Below the pieces are notes generated by a model, which was not told where the DNA came from, made no database searches, and saw nothing but the letters and a program-made list of their open reading frames with translations. The position numbers were made by a program, and so were the translations under genes. DNA of 58,213 bases, taken from Puniceicoccaceae bacterium. GTDB taxonomy: Bacteria > Verrucomicrobiota > Verrucomicrobiia > Opitutales > Opitutaceae. Location: contig REEB01000066.1 in the NCBI GenBank assembly GCA_007695295.1, forward strand, positions 1 through 58,213, written 5' to 3'. This document shows positions 10,606 to 18,211 of this stretch, in pieces (the stretch's first letter is position 1; every line of letters begins with the position of its first letter).

Positions 10606-10699
10606 CAAAAGGAGTGGTTTGTCGCCTGCCCCGGTGTTTTCCGCGGCAGCGTTCTGTAAAACCTCACCACCACAACCCTTGATTCAATCCAACACCACT

Positions 10700-12196
10700 A
10701 TGAAGCTACCGGCTAAACCGAGACTCTTTCTCTGGCTGAGCTGCCTGTTGACCCTGGCCTTGGCGGCGGCGATCCCGTCGTCGTTGCAGGCGGACACGAC
10801 CGAGGCGAGCCTGCTGGAGACAGGACTTATCACCCTCGAGGAGATTCAAGCCTTCCTCGCGGACGGTTACGACCTTGATGAAATCGCCGACCAAGTCGGC
10901 TACAAAGCAGAGTACATGGAGATGGTGGCCGAGCACGGTTTCCACGCCTATGGCTTTGACTTTTTCGTCACCAGTATGCTCTGGACGGTGATCGCGGCCG
11001 GGCTCGTCTTCATGATGCACCTCGGCTTCGCCACCCTCGAGAGCGGCATGACGCGCTCGAAGAACACCGTCAACGTGCTCTTCAAGAACGTCTTCATCAT
11101 CAGCATCGGCATCTTCACGTACGCGCTGATCGGCTTCAACACCCACTATCCCGGGGATTGGATCATCCCCTACTGGCTGGGTATCGGCGGTCCCATCGAC
11201 ATGGGTCTCAACGACGACTTCACCCTCGGCTATGGTGGTATAGGCCTGGCCATGACAGGGTTCGGCGACTTCATTTTCCAGGCCATGTTTGCGGCCACTG
11301 CGGCGACGATCGTTTCCGGTGCCGTGGCCGAGCGGATCAAGCTTGGTTCCTTCATGATTTTCACGGTCGTCCTGGTGGCGATCGCCTACCCGATCGCCGG
11401 TTCCTGGCACTGGGGCGAAGGCTGGCTGGCTGAGCTGGGCGGCGGTGAAAAGGCCTTCTACGATTTCGCCGGCTCCTCGGCGGTGCACGCTTTCGGCGGA
11501 TTTGCCGCGCTCGCGGCGGTCATGGTGCTTGGCCCCCGCGCGGGCAAGTACCTCTCCGGCGGCAAACTCAGGCCGATCCCCGGCCACAGCATGCCGCTGG
11601 CCACCATCGGAGTTTTCCTGCTTTGGTTCGGCTGGTTCGGATTCAACGGCGGGTCGGTGCTTTCCGCTGAGCCGAAATACCTCGGCCTCGTCTTCACCAC
11701 CACCGCCTTGGCCGCCTCGGCCGGCGCCCTCGCCTCGATTTTCACCTCCTGGGGTCTGCTGAAAAAGCCCGACCTCACCATGGCCCTCAACGGCGTCCTC
11801 GCCGGTCTCGTCGGGATCACCGCCGGGGCCGATGCGGTCGGTCCGTGGGCCTCGGTCTTCATCGGCGCCATTGCCGGCGTGATCGTGGTGCTGTCGATTC
11901 TGTTTTTCGACAAGATCAAGATCGACGATCCGGTCGGCGCGATCTCCGTGCACGGTGTCTGCGGCATCTGGGGCACGGTCGTGATCGCGTTTTTCAACCC
12001 CGAGATCTTCCTCGGATCGCAGATCATCGGCACGCTCGCCTTCTGTCTCTTCGCCTTTGTCTTCGCCTACGTGCTGGCACTGGTGATCAAGGTTGTGATG
12101 GGCTTCCGCGTCACGGCCGAAGAAGAGGAGGAGGGGCTCGATCTCTCCGAGCATGGTTTGGAGGCCTACCCCGACTTCGGCACGGTCACCAAGTAA
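10700..12196 (+). CDS. amt: Ammonium transporter (Amt family) with signal peptide
   Basis: A 498-residue inner-membrane ammonium channel. The start at ATG 10700 gives a signal peptide (MKLPAKPRLFLWLSCLLTLA, cleavage near LQA-DTT); the open frame extends upstream from a TTG but without plausible coding content and through the sigma-54 promoter. After processing there is an extra-membrane segment of about 45 residues (DTTEASLLETG... to HGFHAYG) before the first membrane helix. The Amt fold is clear: ESGMTRSKN near the first helices, the twin pore histidines in GSSAVHAFGG and SVHGVCGIWG, and an acidic C-terminal tail (EEEEEGLDLSEHG) where GlnK would dock. The glnK gene follows 90 bp downstream, the usual partnership in which GlnK blocks the pore when nitrogen is sufficient. 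Confidence 0.96.
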   Translation: MKLPAKPRLFLWLSCLLTLALAAAIPSSLQADTTEASLLETGLITLEEIQAFLADGYDLDEIADQVGYKAEYMEMVAEHGFHAYGFDFFVTSMLWTVIAAGLVFMMHLGFATLESGMTRSKNTVNVLFKNVFIISIGIFTYALIGFNTHYPGDWIIPYWLGIGGPIDMGLNDDFTLGYGGIGLAMTGFGDFIFQAMFAATAATIVSGAVAERIKLGSFMIFTVVLVAIAYPIAGSWHWGEGWLAELGGGEKAFYDFAGSSAVHAFGGFAALAAVMVLGPRAGKYLSGGKLRPIPGHSMPLATIGVFLLWFGWFGFNGGSVLSAEPKYLGLVFTTTALAASAGALASIFTSWGLLKKPDLTMALNGVLAGLVGITAGADAVGPWASVFIGAIAGVIVVLSILFFDKIKIDDPVGAISVHGVCGIWGTVVIAFFNPEIFLGSQIIGTLAFCLFAFVFAYVLALVIKVVMGFRVTAEEEEEGLDLSEHGLEAYPDFGTVTK

Positions 12197-12208
12197 AACT
12201 CACCAATG

Positions 12209-12244
12209 GCCGCCCGGCCGGGGAAACACCTTGCGCCGGGCGGC
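12209..12244 (+). other. Intercistronic stem-loop between amt and glnK
   Basis: A perfect 10-bp inverted repeat (GCCGCCCGGC at 12209-12218 and GCCGGGCGGC at 12235-12244) with a 16-base loop. No U-run follows, so it is not a typical intrinsic terminator. It could stabilise the upstream transcript or set the amt:glnK ratio; this is inference. Confidence 0.5.
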
Positions 12245-12256
12245 AACCCTCCCTAA

Positions 12257-12625
<369 letters not shown>

Positions 12626-12661
12626 AGCCGCCCTTCGCCACCTTTGTCCAATCACTCATCA

Positions 12662-12693
12662 GCCCGCCTTCCTTCGGGGAGGCGGGCTTTTCC
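12662..12693 (+). terminator. Rho-independent terminator after glnK
   Basis: GCCCGCCTTCC, a TTCG tetraloop and GGGAGGCGGGC form a strong hairpin, followed by TTTTCCTTTC. It ends the amt-glnK transcript and separates it from the convergent minus-strand gene whose stop codon is at 12696. Confidence 0.9.
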
Positions 12694-12695
12694 TT

Positions 12696-13148
12696 TCAAT
12701 GCAGGCTCTGGAGAAATTTGAAGATCTTCACGCTGTTGGGCAGCTCGAAGAGCATGATGGCCAGGTAGACCGCGTAGAGCAGGGTGACAAAGGACAACGG
12801 GTCGAGCCAGAGGGAGTAGGCGAGGAGGAGGCAGTTGATGACCAGGCCGAGGAAGAGCAGAATCACAGCCACGACGCTGCGGTCGAGCTGTTTGGAGGAG
12901 GCTTTGGGGATGGCCTTGGCGACCTCCTCGCGGTAGTATTGGGCGGGAATGTCGCCGTAAATAATGCTCAGGAGAAAGAGAAACAGGGGCACAAAAAGCA
13001 TCGGCCAGAGCCAGCGTCCGCTTTCCGGAAGGTCGCCCCGAAGGTAGGAAATAAGCGTGAGAATGAAGAAGACCCCGCAGAGGATGAGGGCGAGGTGTTT
13101 CCAGGGGGAGACGCGGTAATTCTGGGTGGGATCGAGAATCTCGCTCAT
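12696..13148 (-). CDS. Small hypothetical membrane protein (four predicted helices)
   Basis: A 150-residue protein starting at ATG 13148 (MSEILDPTQNYRVSPWKH). The frame extends upstream, but that part lacks coding character. Hydrophobic segments at about residues 19-36, 48-65, 93-112 and 116-134 suggest two helical hairpins joined by a hydrophilic loop (YREEVAKAIPKASSKQLDR). I recognise no family. It is convergent with glnK and lies 165 bp downstream of the large secreted-protein gene on the same strand, so cotranscription is possible but not shown. Confidence 0.7.
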   Translation of the reverse strand: MSEILDPTQNYRVSPWKHLALILCGVFFILTLISYLRGDLPESGRWLWPMLFVPLFLFLLSIIYGDIPAQYYREEVAKAIPKASSKQLDRSVVAVILLFLGLVINCLLLAYSLWLDPLSFVTLLYAVYLAIMLFELPNSVKIFKFLQSLH

Positions 13149-13313
13149 GCAGTCGGGCGCCGCCGGGCAGGTGGATGCAGGCGCGGCGAGAGATCGGTGA
13201 AGACGAAGATCGGTCGGTCGGTCATGTAGGCTGATGCCACTACAAACCGGCTCGGATTGGAGGGCAAGCATGGGCTTGGCACCGAGTGCCGGCCGATCGC
13301 GCGGAGGCCGGGT

Positions 13314-16300
13314 TTATTCCCCGTCGAGCTCGAAGACCTCAATGAGGGCGAGTCCCTCGTTGGAGGAATCACGATTGGTGAGATGGACCGTGTAGACGCC
13401 GGGGAGCAGGTCGACCAGGAGCATGGCATCGAGCGAACCCGCGGGCGGGAGGGTGGCGCCGAGCCGCTGCACCGCCGCGAGGAGGCCAGTGGAGGGAAGC
13501 AAGTTCCAGTTCTCGTTTTTCTCCAGCATCTGGCCGGAGTGATCGAAGAGGCGGAGGACGGGATCGGGGATGACGCGGGAGGCGAGGACGCCGCTGGGGT
13601 CGAGCCGTCCCAATTCCGGGCCGAGGCCACGGATGAGCACTTTCTTCGGGACCCCGGGAGTGCCGTGGATGACAAAGCCGGCAATCATGGTCCGGCTGCC
13701 CGGGCCGGCGATTCCGCGGGTGGAGATGTTGAAGAAGCGACTGCCGGCCGTCTCCGGGGCGGCATCATAGACCTCGATGAGGGCGAGACCAGTTGTCCCG
13801 CCCACGCCGGAGACCTGTGCGGTGTAGGCGCCGGGGGCGAGGATGGCATGAATAATGGCATCGCGGCTTCCGGCGGCGGGTAGGGGCAGGTTGATGGCTG
13901 CGCTGGCGGCTTCGATCTGAGAGCGCTCCGGAGAGTCGCCCCAGGCGGTGTTTTCCTTGAGCACGAGCCCGGAATCCTGGAAGAGCCGCAGCCGTGGATC
14001 GGCGAGGACGGCATCGGCGGGGAGGCCGCTTTGGGCGAGGGCGGGACCGAGCGCGCGGATGAGCACCGGTTTGGGTTCGAATCCCGAAACGATGAAACCA
14101 CCGATGAGCACCTCAGCGCCGACGCCGACCGCCCCCCGGGTGGAGATGTTCACGAAACGGGTTTCGCCGGGGGCGGGCTCGAGAAAACCCATGAAGGCGC
14201 CGGAGAGTCCGTCCGGACCGGAATAGGCGCCGAGGACGCTCTTGTCGGCGGGGTCGATCTCAATGTCGTAGTGCAGGCCGCCGGTGGTTTCTATCTCCAT
14301 GACGCCGTCGGCGCGGAGAAAACCCCGGCCCCCGTCGAAGCCGGCCGGATCGATGGAGACAAGGAGGGCGTCGCCGGCCGGACCGACCATCAGATTCACC
14401 TCGCCAAGGCCGCCGCCGAGATCGACGCCCGGGTAGAAACCGAAGCCAGCCACCGGCAGCGGCACGACCGGGGGAAGGGAACGTTCACCGGCAAGGACAA
14501 GATTATCCCCAATCTGGCCTGAAATTTCCGAGCCTCGGTGTGTCCATGAAACTGATACGTCATCGGACTCGAAAGCGTAGCCGCCCTGGCCGTCATCGAG
14601 GAGGTTGCCATTGAAAAAGCCGCCGGTGCCGTCGGCCAGGAAAGCCATGAAAACGGCGGTCTGATTGGGGCGGACATAGATGCCGAAGTAGCCGGCCACG
14701 GCGGCGTCGGCCATGGTCAGCAAGTTTCCGAAATAGACGCCGGCAAAGTCGGCCGCCTCCACGGCCACCACCACCGGGGCGCTGGTGGCGCTGCCGGACG
14801 GACTGGTGACTTGGAGCCGGTAGGCCCCGGCTTGGTCGGAGCGAAGGCCGTCGATCCGCAGGGTCGGCCCGGTCTCGCCGGGGAGGGGTTGGCCGTCTTT
14901 TGACCATTGATAGCTGAGGGGACCGGTGCCGACGACTTGGGCATTGAGCAGCAGAGTGCCGTCAAAGGCTACGAGGGCCTGGGCGGGCAGTCCGGTGATG
15001 GCGGGGGGAAAGGTGAAGTCGTCCCCGTAGTCGAAGTCTTCCGGCGGGGCCGGGAGGCTGGACACGATCACCCAGCCATCGGCCCCGGATCGGATGAGCC
15101 CGCGATCGGGGAAGGTGGGGTAGGCGGCGCGGGGAGGGAGGGAGGGAACGCTGGCCGGAAGGAGCGGATCCGGGAGGAGGACGTCATCGATGATGTGGAG
15201 GGTGCCGTTGAGGGCGGGGATGGTCTGGAGAACCCTGGCCCGGCCGTTGATGACGAGTTCTCCATCGACCAAGGTGATGTCGAGGGAGCGCCCATTGAGG
15301 GTGATGGGCGCTTCGGAAAGGAGTTGGGCTGAGGACAGGTTTCCGGGCACGACATGGTGGAGGAGGACGGAGGCGAGCAACCCGGCATTGGCCGGCAGGA
15401 GCAGTTCCTCCAAGACCTCCGCGGGCAAGCCGGCGAAGGCTTCGTCGAGTGGGGCGAAGAGGGTGAAGCCCGGAGGATCGAAGTCCGTGGCGGGGCCCGG
15501 GTGGGCCAGGACTGTATCCAGTGCGACGATACCGGCGAGTTCAAGAAAGGCGCCAAGCCCGTCGTGGTCGCCGGCGGTCTGGGCGAGGGTGCCGGAGTTG
15601 AGCCAGCCGATGGTGTCGCCGGTGGTAGTGTCGGTCCAGAGGAGGTCGACGCGGCTGTCGCCGTCGAGGTCGGGCAGGCCGGCGAGCGAGAGGTGTGGAC
15701 CCGCGCCGGGGAGGGGAACGTTGGCGACGGCGGTGGCGCCGTCCATGTACCAGATCTCGCGTTCGCCTTGGAGGCCGCGCCAGAGGAGGTCGGCGCGGTT
15801 GTCGCCGTCGAGATCGCCGACGGCCTCGAGAACATAACCGGAGAAAGCCGGGCGGACCAGGCTCGTAGTGGAAGGCTCGATACCATCCATGAACCAGGCC
15901 GTGACTTCGCCATTTTGCTGGTTGCGCCAGAGAATGTCCTGACGGCCGTTGCCGTTGAGGTCGCCGGTGTGAGTGGGGACGAGGTGGGCGGGCACCTCGT
16001 GGAAAGTGGCGACGGTGCGTCCGACCTGGCCGTCGGGCCGGAAGCTGTCGAGGTTCCAGATTTCGATGGCGCCCTGGGGGTTGCGCCAGAGGAGGTTGGC
16101 GCGGCCGTCGCCGCTGAAGTCGGCCACCCGGAGCAGTTCCCAGCCGGCGGCTCCGCGTTGGAGGAAACCGGCCCAACGGAGGTCAGTTTCCTGGATCAGC
16201 CAGAGGGCGTAGTCATGGGTGGCGGGGTTGAACCAGAGGACGTCGGCCTGGAGGTCGCCGTTGAAGTCGGCCACCTTCTGGACGCGCCAGGGAGAGTCGG

Positions 16301-18194
16301 CGCCAAGGTTGCCGATGGTGTGGGCGGAGTCGGTGAGGCCGTCCATGAAGTGGAGGACGGCGCGACCGGTGCCGCGGTCGAAGCGGAGGATATCGGCGCG
16401 GTTGCTGGCGTTGAAGTCGCCGGTGCGCGGCGGCTCCGCGCCGCTGACGCCGGGCAGGGAGCCGGTGGCGTGGGGCTGGAGACCGTCCATGAGCCAGATC
16501 TGGTAATCGTCGCTCCCGGAGTGGCGGAAGACGAGGTCGGTGCGCTGGTCGCCGTCGAAATCGGGAGGGGGGGTGGGCGGGACGATGCTGAGGGTGAAGA
16601 GGAGTTCGCCGCCGCCCTGATCGTGAAAGGCCACGAGCAGGATTTCGTAGTCGCCGAGGACTTCGTCGCGCGAGGGGGTGCCGGAGATGAGGCCGTCGCT
16701 GAAGGAGAAACCGATGAACTCGAGGCTGCTGAGTTCGCGGCCGGACTCGGTGAGTTTGTAGACGACGGCCTCGTAGTTGAGCAAAACGGGTGGGTCGGCA
16801 TCGTCGAGATCGGTTTCGATCTGGTAGAGGAAATCGCGGTTCAGGACCACGCCCGCGGAGGGGGCGCTGGTGATGGTGGGCGCCGGACGGTCGGGATCGG
16901 CTTCACTGATGGTGAGGGTGAGCGGGTCCTCGGTGACGCCGGCATCGTTTTCGAGCCGGAAGATCACGGTATGCTCGCCGGGAGCGGCGGGGGTGCCGGA
17001 GATGAGGCTGGACTCGGGGTCAAAGGCGAGGCCCGCGGGCAGGCCCTCGACCTCAATCGAGGTGGGGAATTGCCCGGTGACAAGGCGGTAGTAAAAGGGC
17101 CGGCCGGCGGCGCCGGTGGCGGTGGCGGGGCTGGCACGGTAGGGCGGCGCGGGCTCGGTGATGAAGGTGAGGTCGTCGATGGCGACGAAAGTGCGGAAGT
17201 TGCGGCCGACCGAGCGGATCATGAGCCGGGAGACGGCGGCGCCTTCGGGGGCGCGGATCCCGAAAAACTTGTTGCGGTTGTTGGCTTGGGAGGTGGTGCC
17301 GGTGAGAAGCTCGGAGGTGCCGTCGGAGAACTCGACCCAGACGCGGTAGTTGTTCGGATTGTCCGGCAGAGCACCGAGACCCTGCCAGTATTGGAAGTTG
17401 TTGACCGAGAGGGCGACGAAGCCGAGGGCGACGACGTTGTCGCGGGGGTCGAAAAGGAGGTCGATGATGCCGCGGTTGAGGGTGTTGATGCCGGAGGAGG
17501 CGCTGGAGGCGCCGGCGGAGTAGCCCCAGCGGTTGGCGTTTTGGAAATAGGTGTCGTTGACGGTGGCGAGGGTTTCGGCGGCGGGGCGGGCGAGGGTGGC
17601 GAGAGCGCCTTCGTCGCGGTAAAGGGGGCCGCGGCGCAGGGTGAGGCGTTTTTCGTTTTCCAGGCCGAAGAGGGCGACGAGCCGGTCGAAGGCAATGGAT
17701 TCGGCGAGGGCGGGGGGCACGGTGTCGTCGAGCCCGGGGTCGGGGCGGTGGGGGACGGGGCGGCGGGGGCCGTCGGCATCGACGACTGCCTCGTAGGCGA
17801 GGGCGCGGGCTTCGTCGATGCGTTCTTGGGCATCTTCCTCCGCGGTGATGGGGCGGTCTCTGAGTTCTTGTTGGATAAAGGCGCGGACGGAGCTGCGGTC
17901 GATGTCGAGGAGCGAGTCGCCGTAGATCGGTAGTTCAAAATCTATGACGCCGCCGCGGCCCTCGGCGCGGGCCTGCTGGAGGAGGGAGAGAAACTCTTGG
18001 TAGGGCAGGCCGGAGTCGAAGCGACCGTCTTCGGTGAAAAACTCCGCGATGGAGTTGGGGGTGGGGGCGAAAACATCGGTGGTGAGAAAGGAGGCGGTGG
18101 CGCGGATGTTGTTGGCGGCGGGCTGGGCGAGGGCGGCGGAAGCGGTGGCGGCGGCCAGGACAACCGAACCAAGGAGGCGAAGGGCGGGTTTCAT
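13314..18194 (-). CDS. Secreted mosaic protein: Ig-like, VCBS/FG-GAP repeats, FAS1, two RALGP modules
   Basis: 1626 residues with a clear signal peptide (MKPALRLLGSVVLAAATASA, cleavage near ALA-QPA). Modules in order: an N-terminal region of unknown type; a putative-Ig (He_PIG) domain around 350-430 (GLPAGLAFDPESSLISGTPA); about seven VCBS/FG-GAP-like units around 540-840 with motifs such as DFDGDQRTDLVF and DLDGDNRADLLW; a fasciclin (FAS1) domain around 870-1010 (FTLFAPLDEAFAGL, LLHHVVPGNLS); an immunoglobulin-like domain around 1060-1150 (LSYQWSKDGQPLPG); and two repeats near 1343 and 1484 starting RFVNISTRG and RFFNISTRG, containing VLIRALGP and VLIRGLGP. FAS1 and VCBS modules are adhesion or carbohydrate-binding folds. 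It starts 17 bp after the TonB-receptor stop, so it is probably cotranscribed and surface-located. A role in polymer capture is inference. Confidence 0.88.
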   Translation of the reverse strand: MKPALRLLGSVVLAAATASAALAQPAANNIRATASFLTTDVFAPTPNSIAEFFTEDGRFDSGLPYQEFLSLLQQARAEGRGGVIDFELPIYGDSLLDIDRSSVRAFIQQELRDRPITAEEDAQERIDEARALAYEAVVDADGPRRPVPHRPDPGLDDTVPPALAESIAFDRLVALFGLENEKRLTLRRGPLYRDEGALATLARPAAETLATVNDTYFQNANRWGYSAGASSASSGINTLNRGIIDLLFDPRDNVVALGFVALSVNNFQYWQGLGALPDNPNNYRVWVEFSDGTSELLTGTTSQANNRNKFFGIRAPEGAAVSRLMIRSVGRNFRTFVAIDDLTFITEPAPPYRASPATATGAAGRPFYYRLVTGQFPTSIEVEGLPAGLAFDPESSLISGTPAAPGEHTVIFRLENDAGVTEDPLTLTISEADPDRPAPTITSAPSAGVVLNRDFLYQIETDLDDADPPVLLNYEAVVYKLTESGRELSSLEFIGFSFSDGLISGTPSRDEVLGDYEILLVAFHDQGGGELLFTLSIVPPTPPPDFDGDQRTDLVFRHSGSDDYQIWLMDGLQPHATGSLPGVSGAEPPRTGDFNASNRADILRFDRGTGRAVLHFMDGLTDSAHTIGNLGADSPWRVQKVADFNGDLQADVLWFNPATHDYALWLIQETDLRWAGFLQRGAAGWELLRVADFSGDGRANLLWRNPQGAIEIWNLDSFRPDGQVGRTVATFHEVPAHLVPTHTGDLNGNGRQDILWRNQQNGEVTAWFMDGIEPSTTSLVRPAFSGYVLEAVGDLDGDNRADLLWRGLQGEREIWYMDGATAVANVPLPGAGPHLSLAGLPDLDGDSRVDLLWTDTTTGDTIGWLNSGTLAQTAGDHDGLGAFLELAGIVALDTVLAHPGPATDFDPPGFTLFAPLDEAFAGLPAEVLEELLLPANAGLLASVLLHHVVPGNLSSAQLLSEAPITLNGRSLDITLVDGELVINGRARVLQTIPALNGTLHIIDDVLLPDPLLPASVPSLPPRAAYPTFPDRGLIRSGADGWVIVSSLPAPPEDFDYGDDFTFPPAITGLPAQALVAFDGTLLLNAQVVGTGPLSYQWSKDGQPLPGETGPTLRIDGLRSDQAGAYRLQVTSPSGSATSAPVVVAVEAADFAGVYFGNLLTMADAAVAGYFGIYVRPNQTAVFMAFLADGTGGFFNGNLLDDGQGGYAFESDDVSVSWTHRGSEISGQIGDNLVLAGERSLPPVVPLPVAGFGFYPGVDLGGGLGEVNLMVGPAGDALLVSIDPAGFDGGRGFLRADGVMEIETTGGLHYDIEIDPADKSVLGAYSGPDGLSGAFMGFLEPAPGETRFVNISTRGAVGVGAEVLIGGFIVSGFEPKPVLIRALGPALAQSGLPADAVLADPRLRLFQDSGLVLKENTAWGDSPERSQIEAASAAINLPLPAAGSRDAIIHAILAPGAYTAQVSGVGGTTGLALIEVYDAAPETAGSRFFNISTRGIAGPGSRTMIAGFVIHGTPGVPKKVLIRGLGPELGRLDPSGVLASRVIPDPVLRLFDHSGQMLEKNENWNLLPSTGLLAAVQRLGATLPPAGSLDAMLLVDLLPGVYTVHLTNRDSSNEGLALIEVFELDGE

Positions 18195-18211
18195 CGGGTT
18201 CGGGCGGGGTT

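Noticed and set aside
10439-10699. 87-codon upstream extension of amt from a TTG
   Set aside because: It would place a hydrophilic leader before a clear signal peptide, and it runs through the sigma-54 promoter.
15354-17933. 859-codon plus-strand open frame opposite the secreted mosaic protein
   Set aside because: Composition is dominated by Gly, Val, Glu and Ala with no family motif, while the minus-strand frame has a signal peptide and clear domains.
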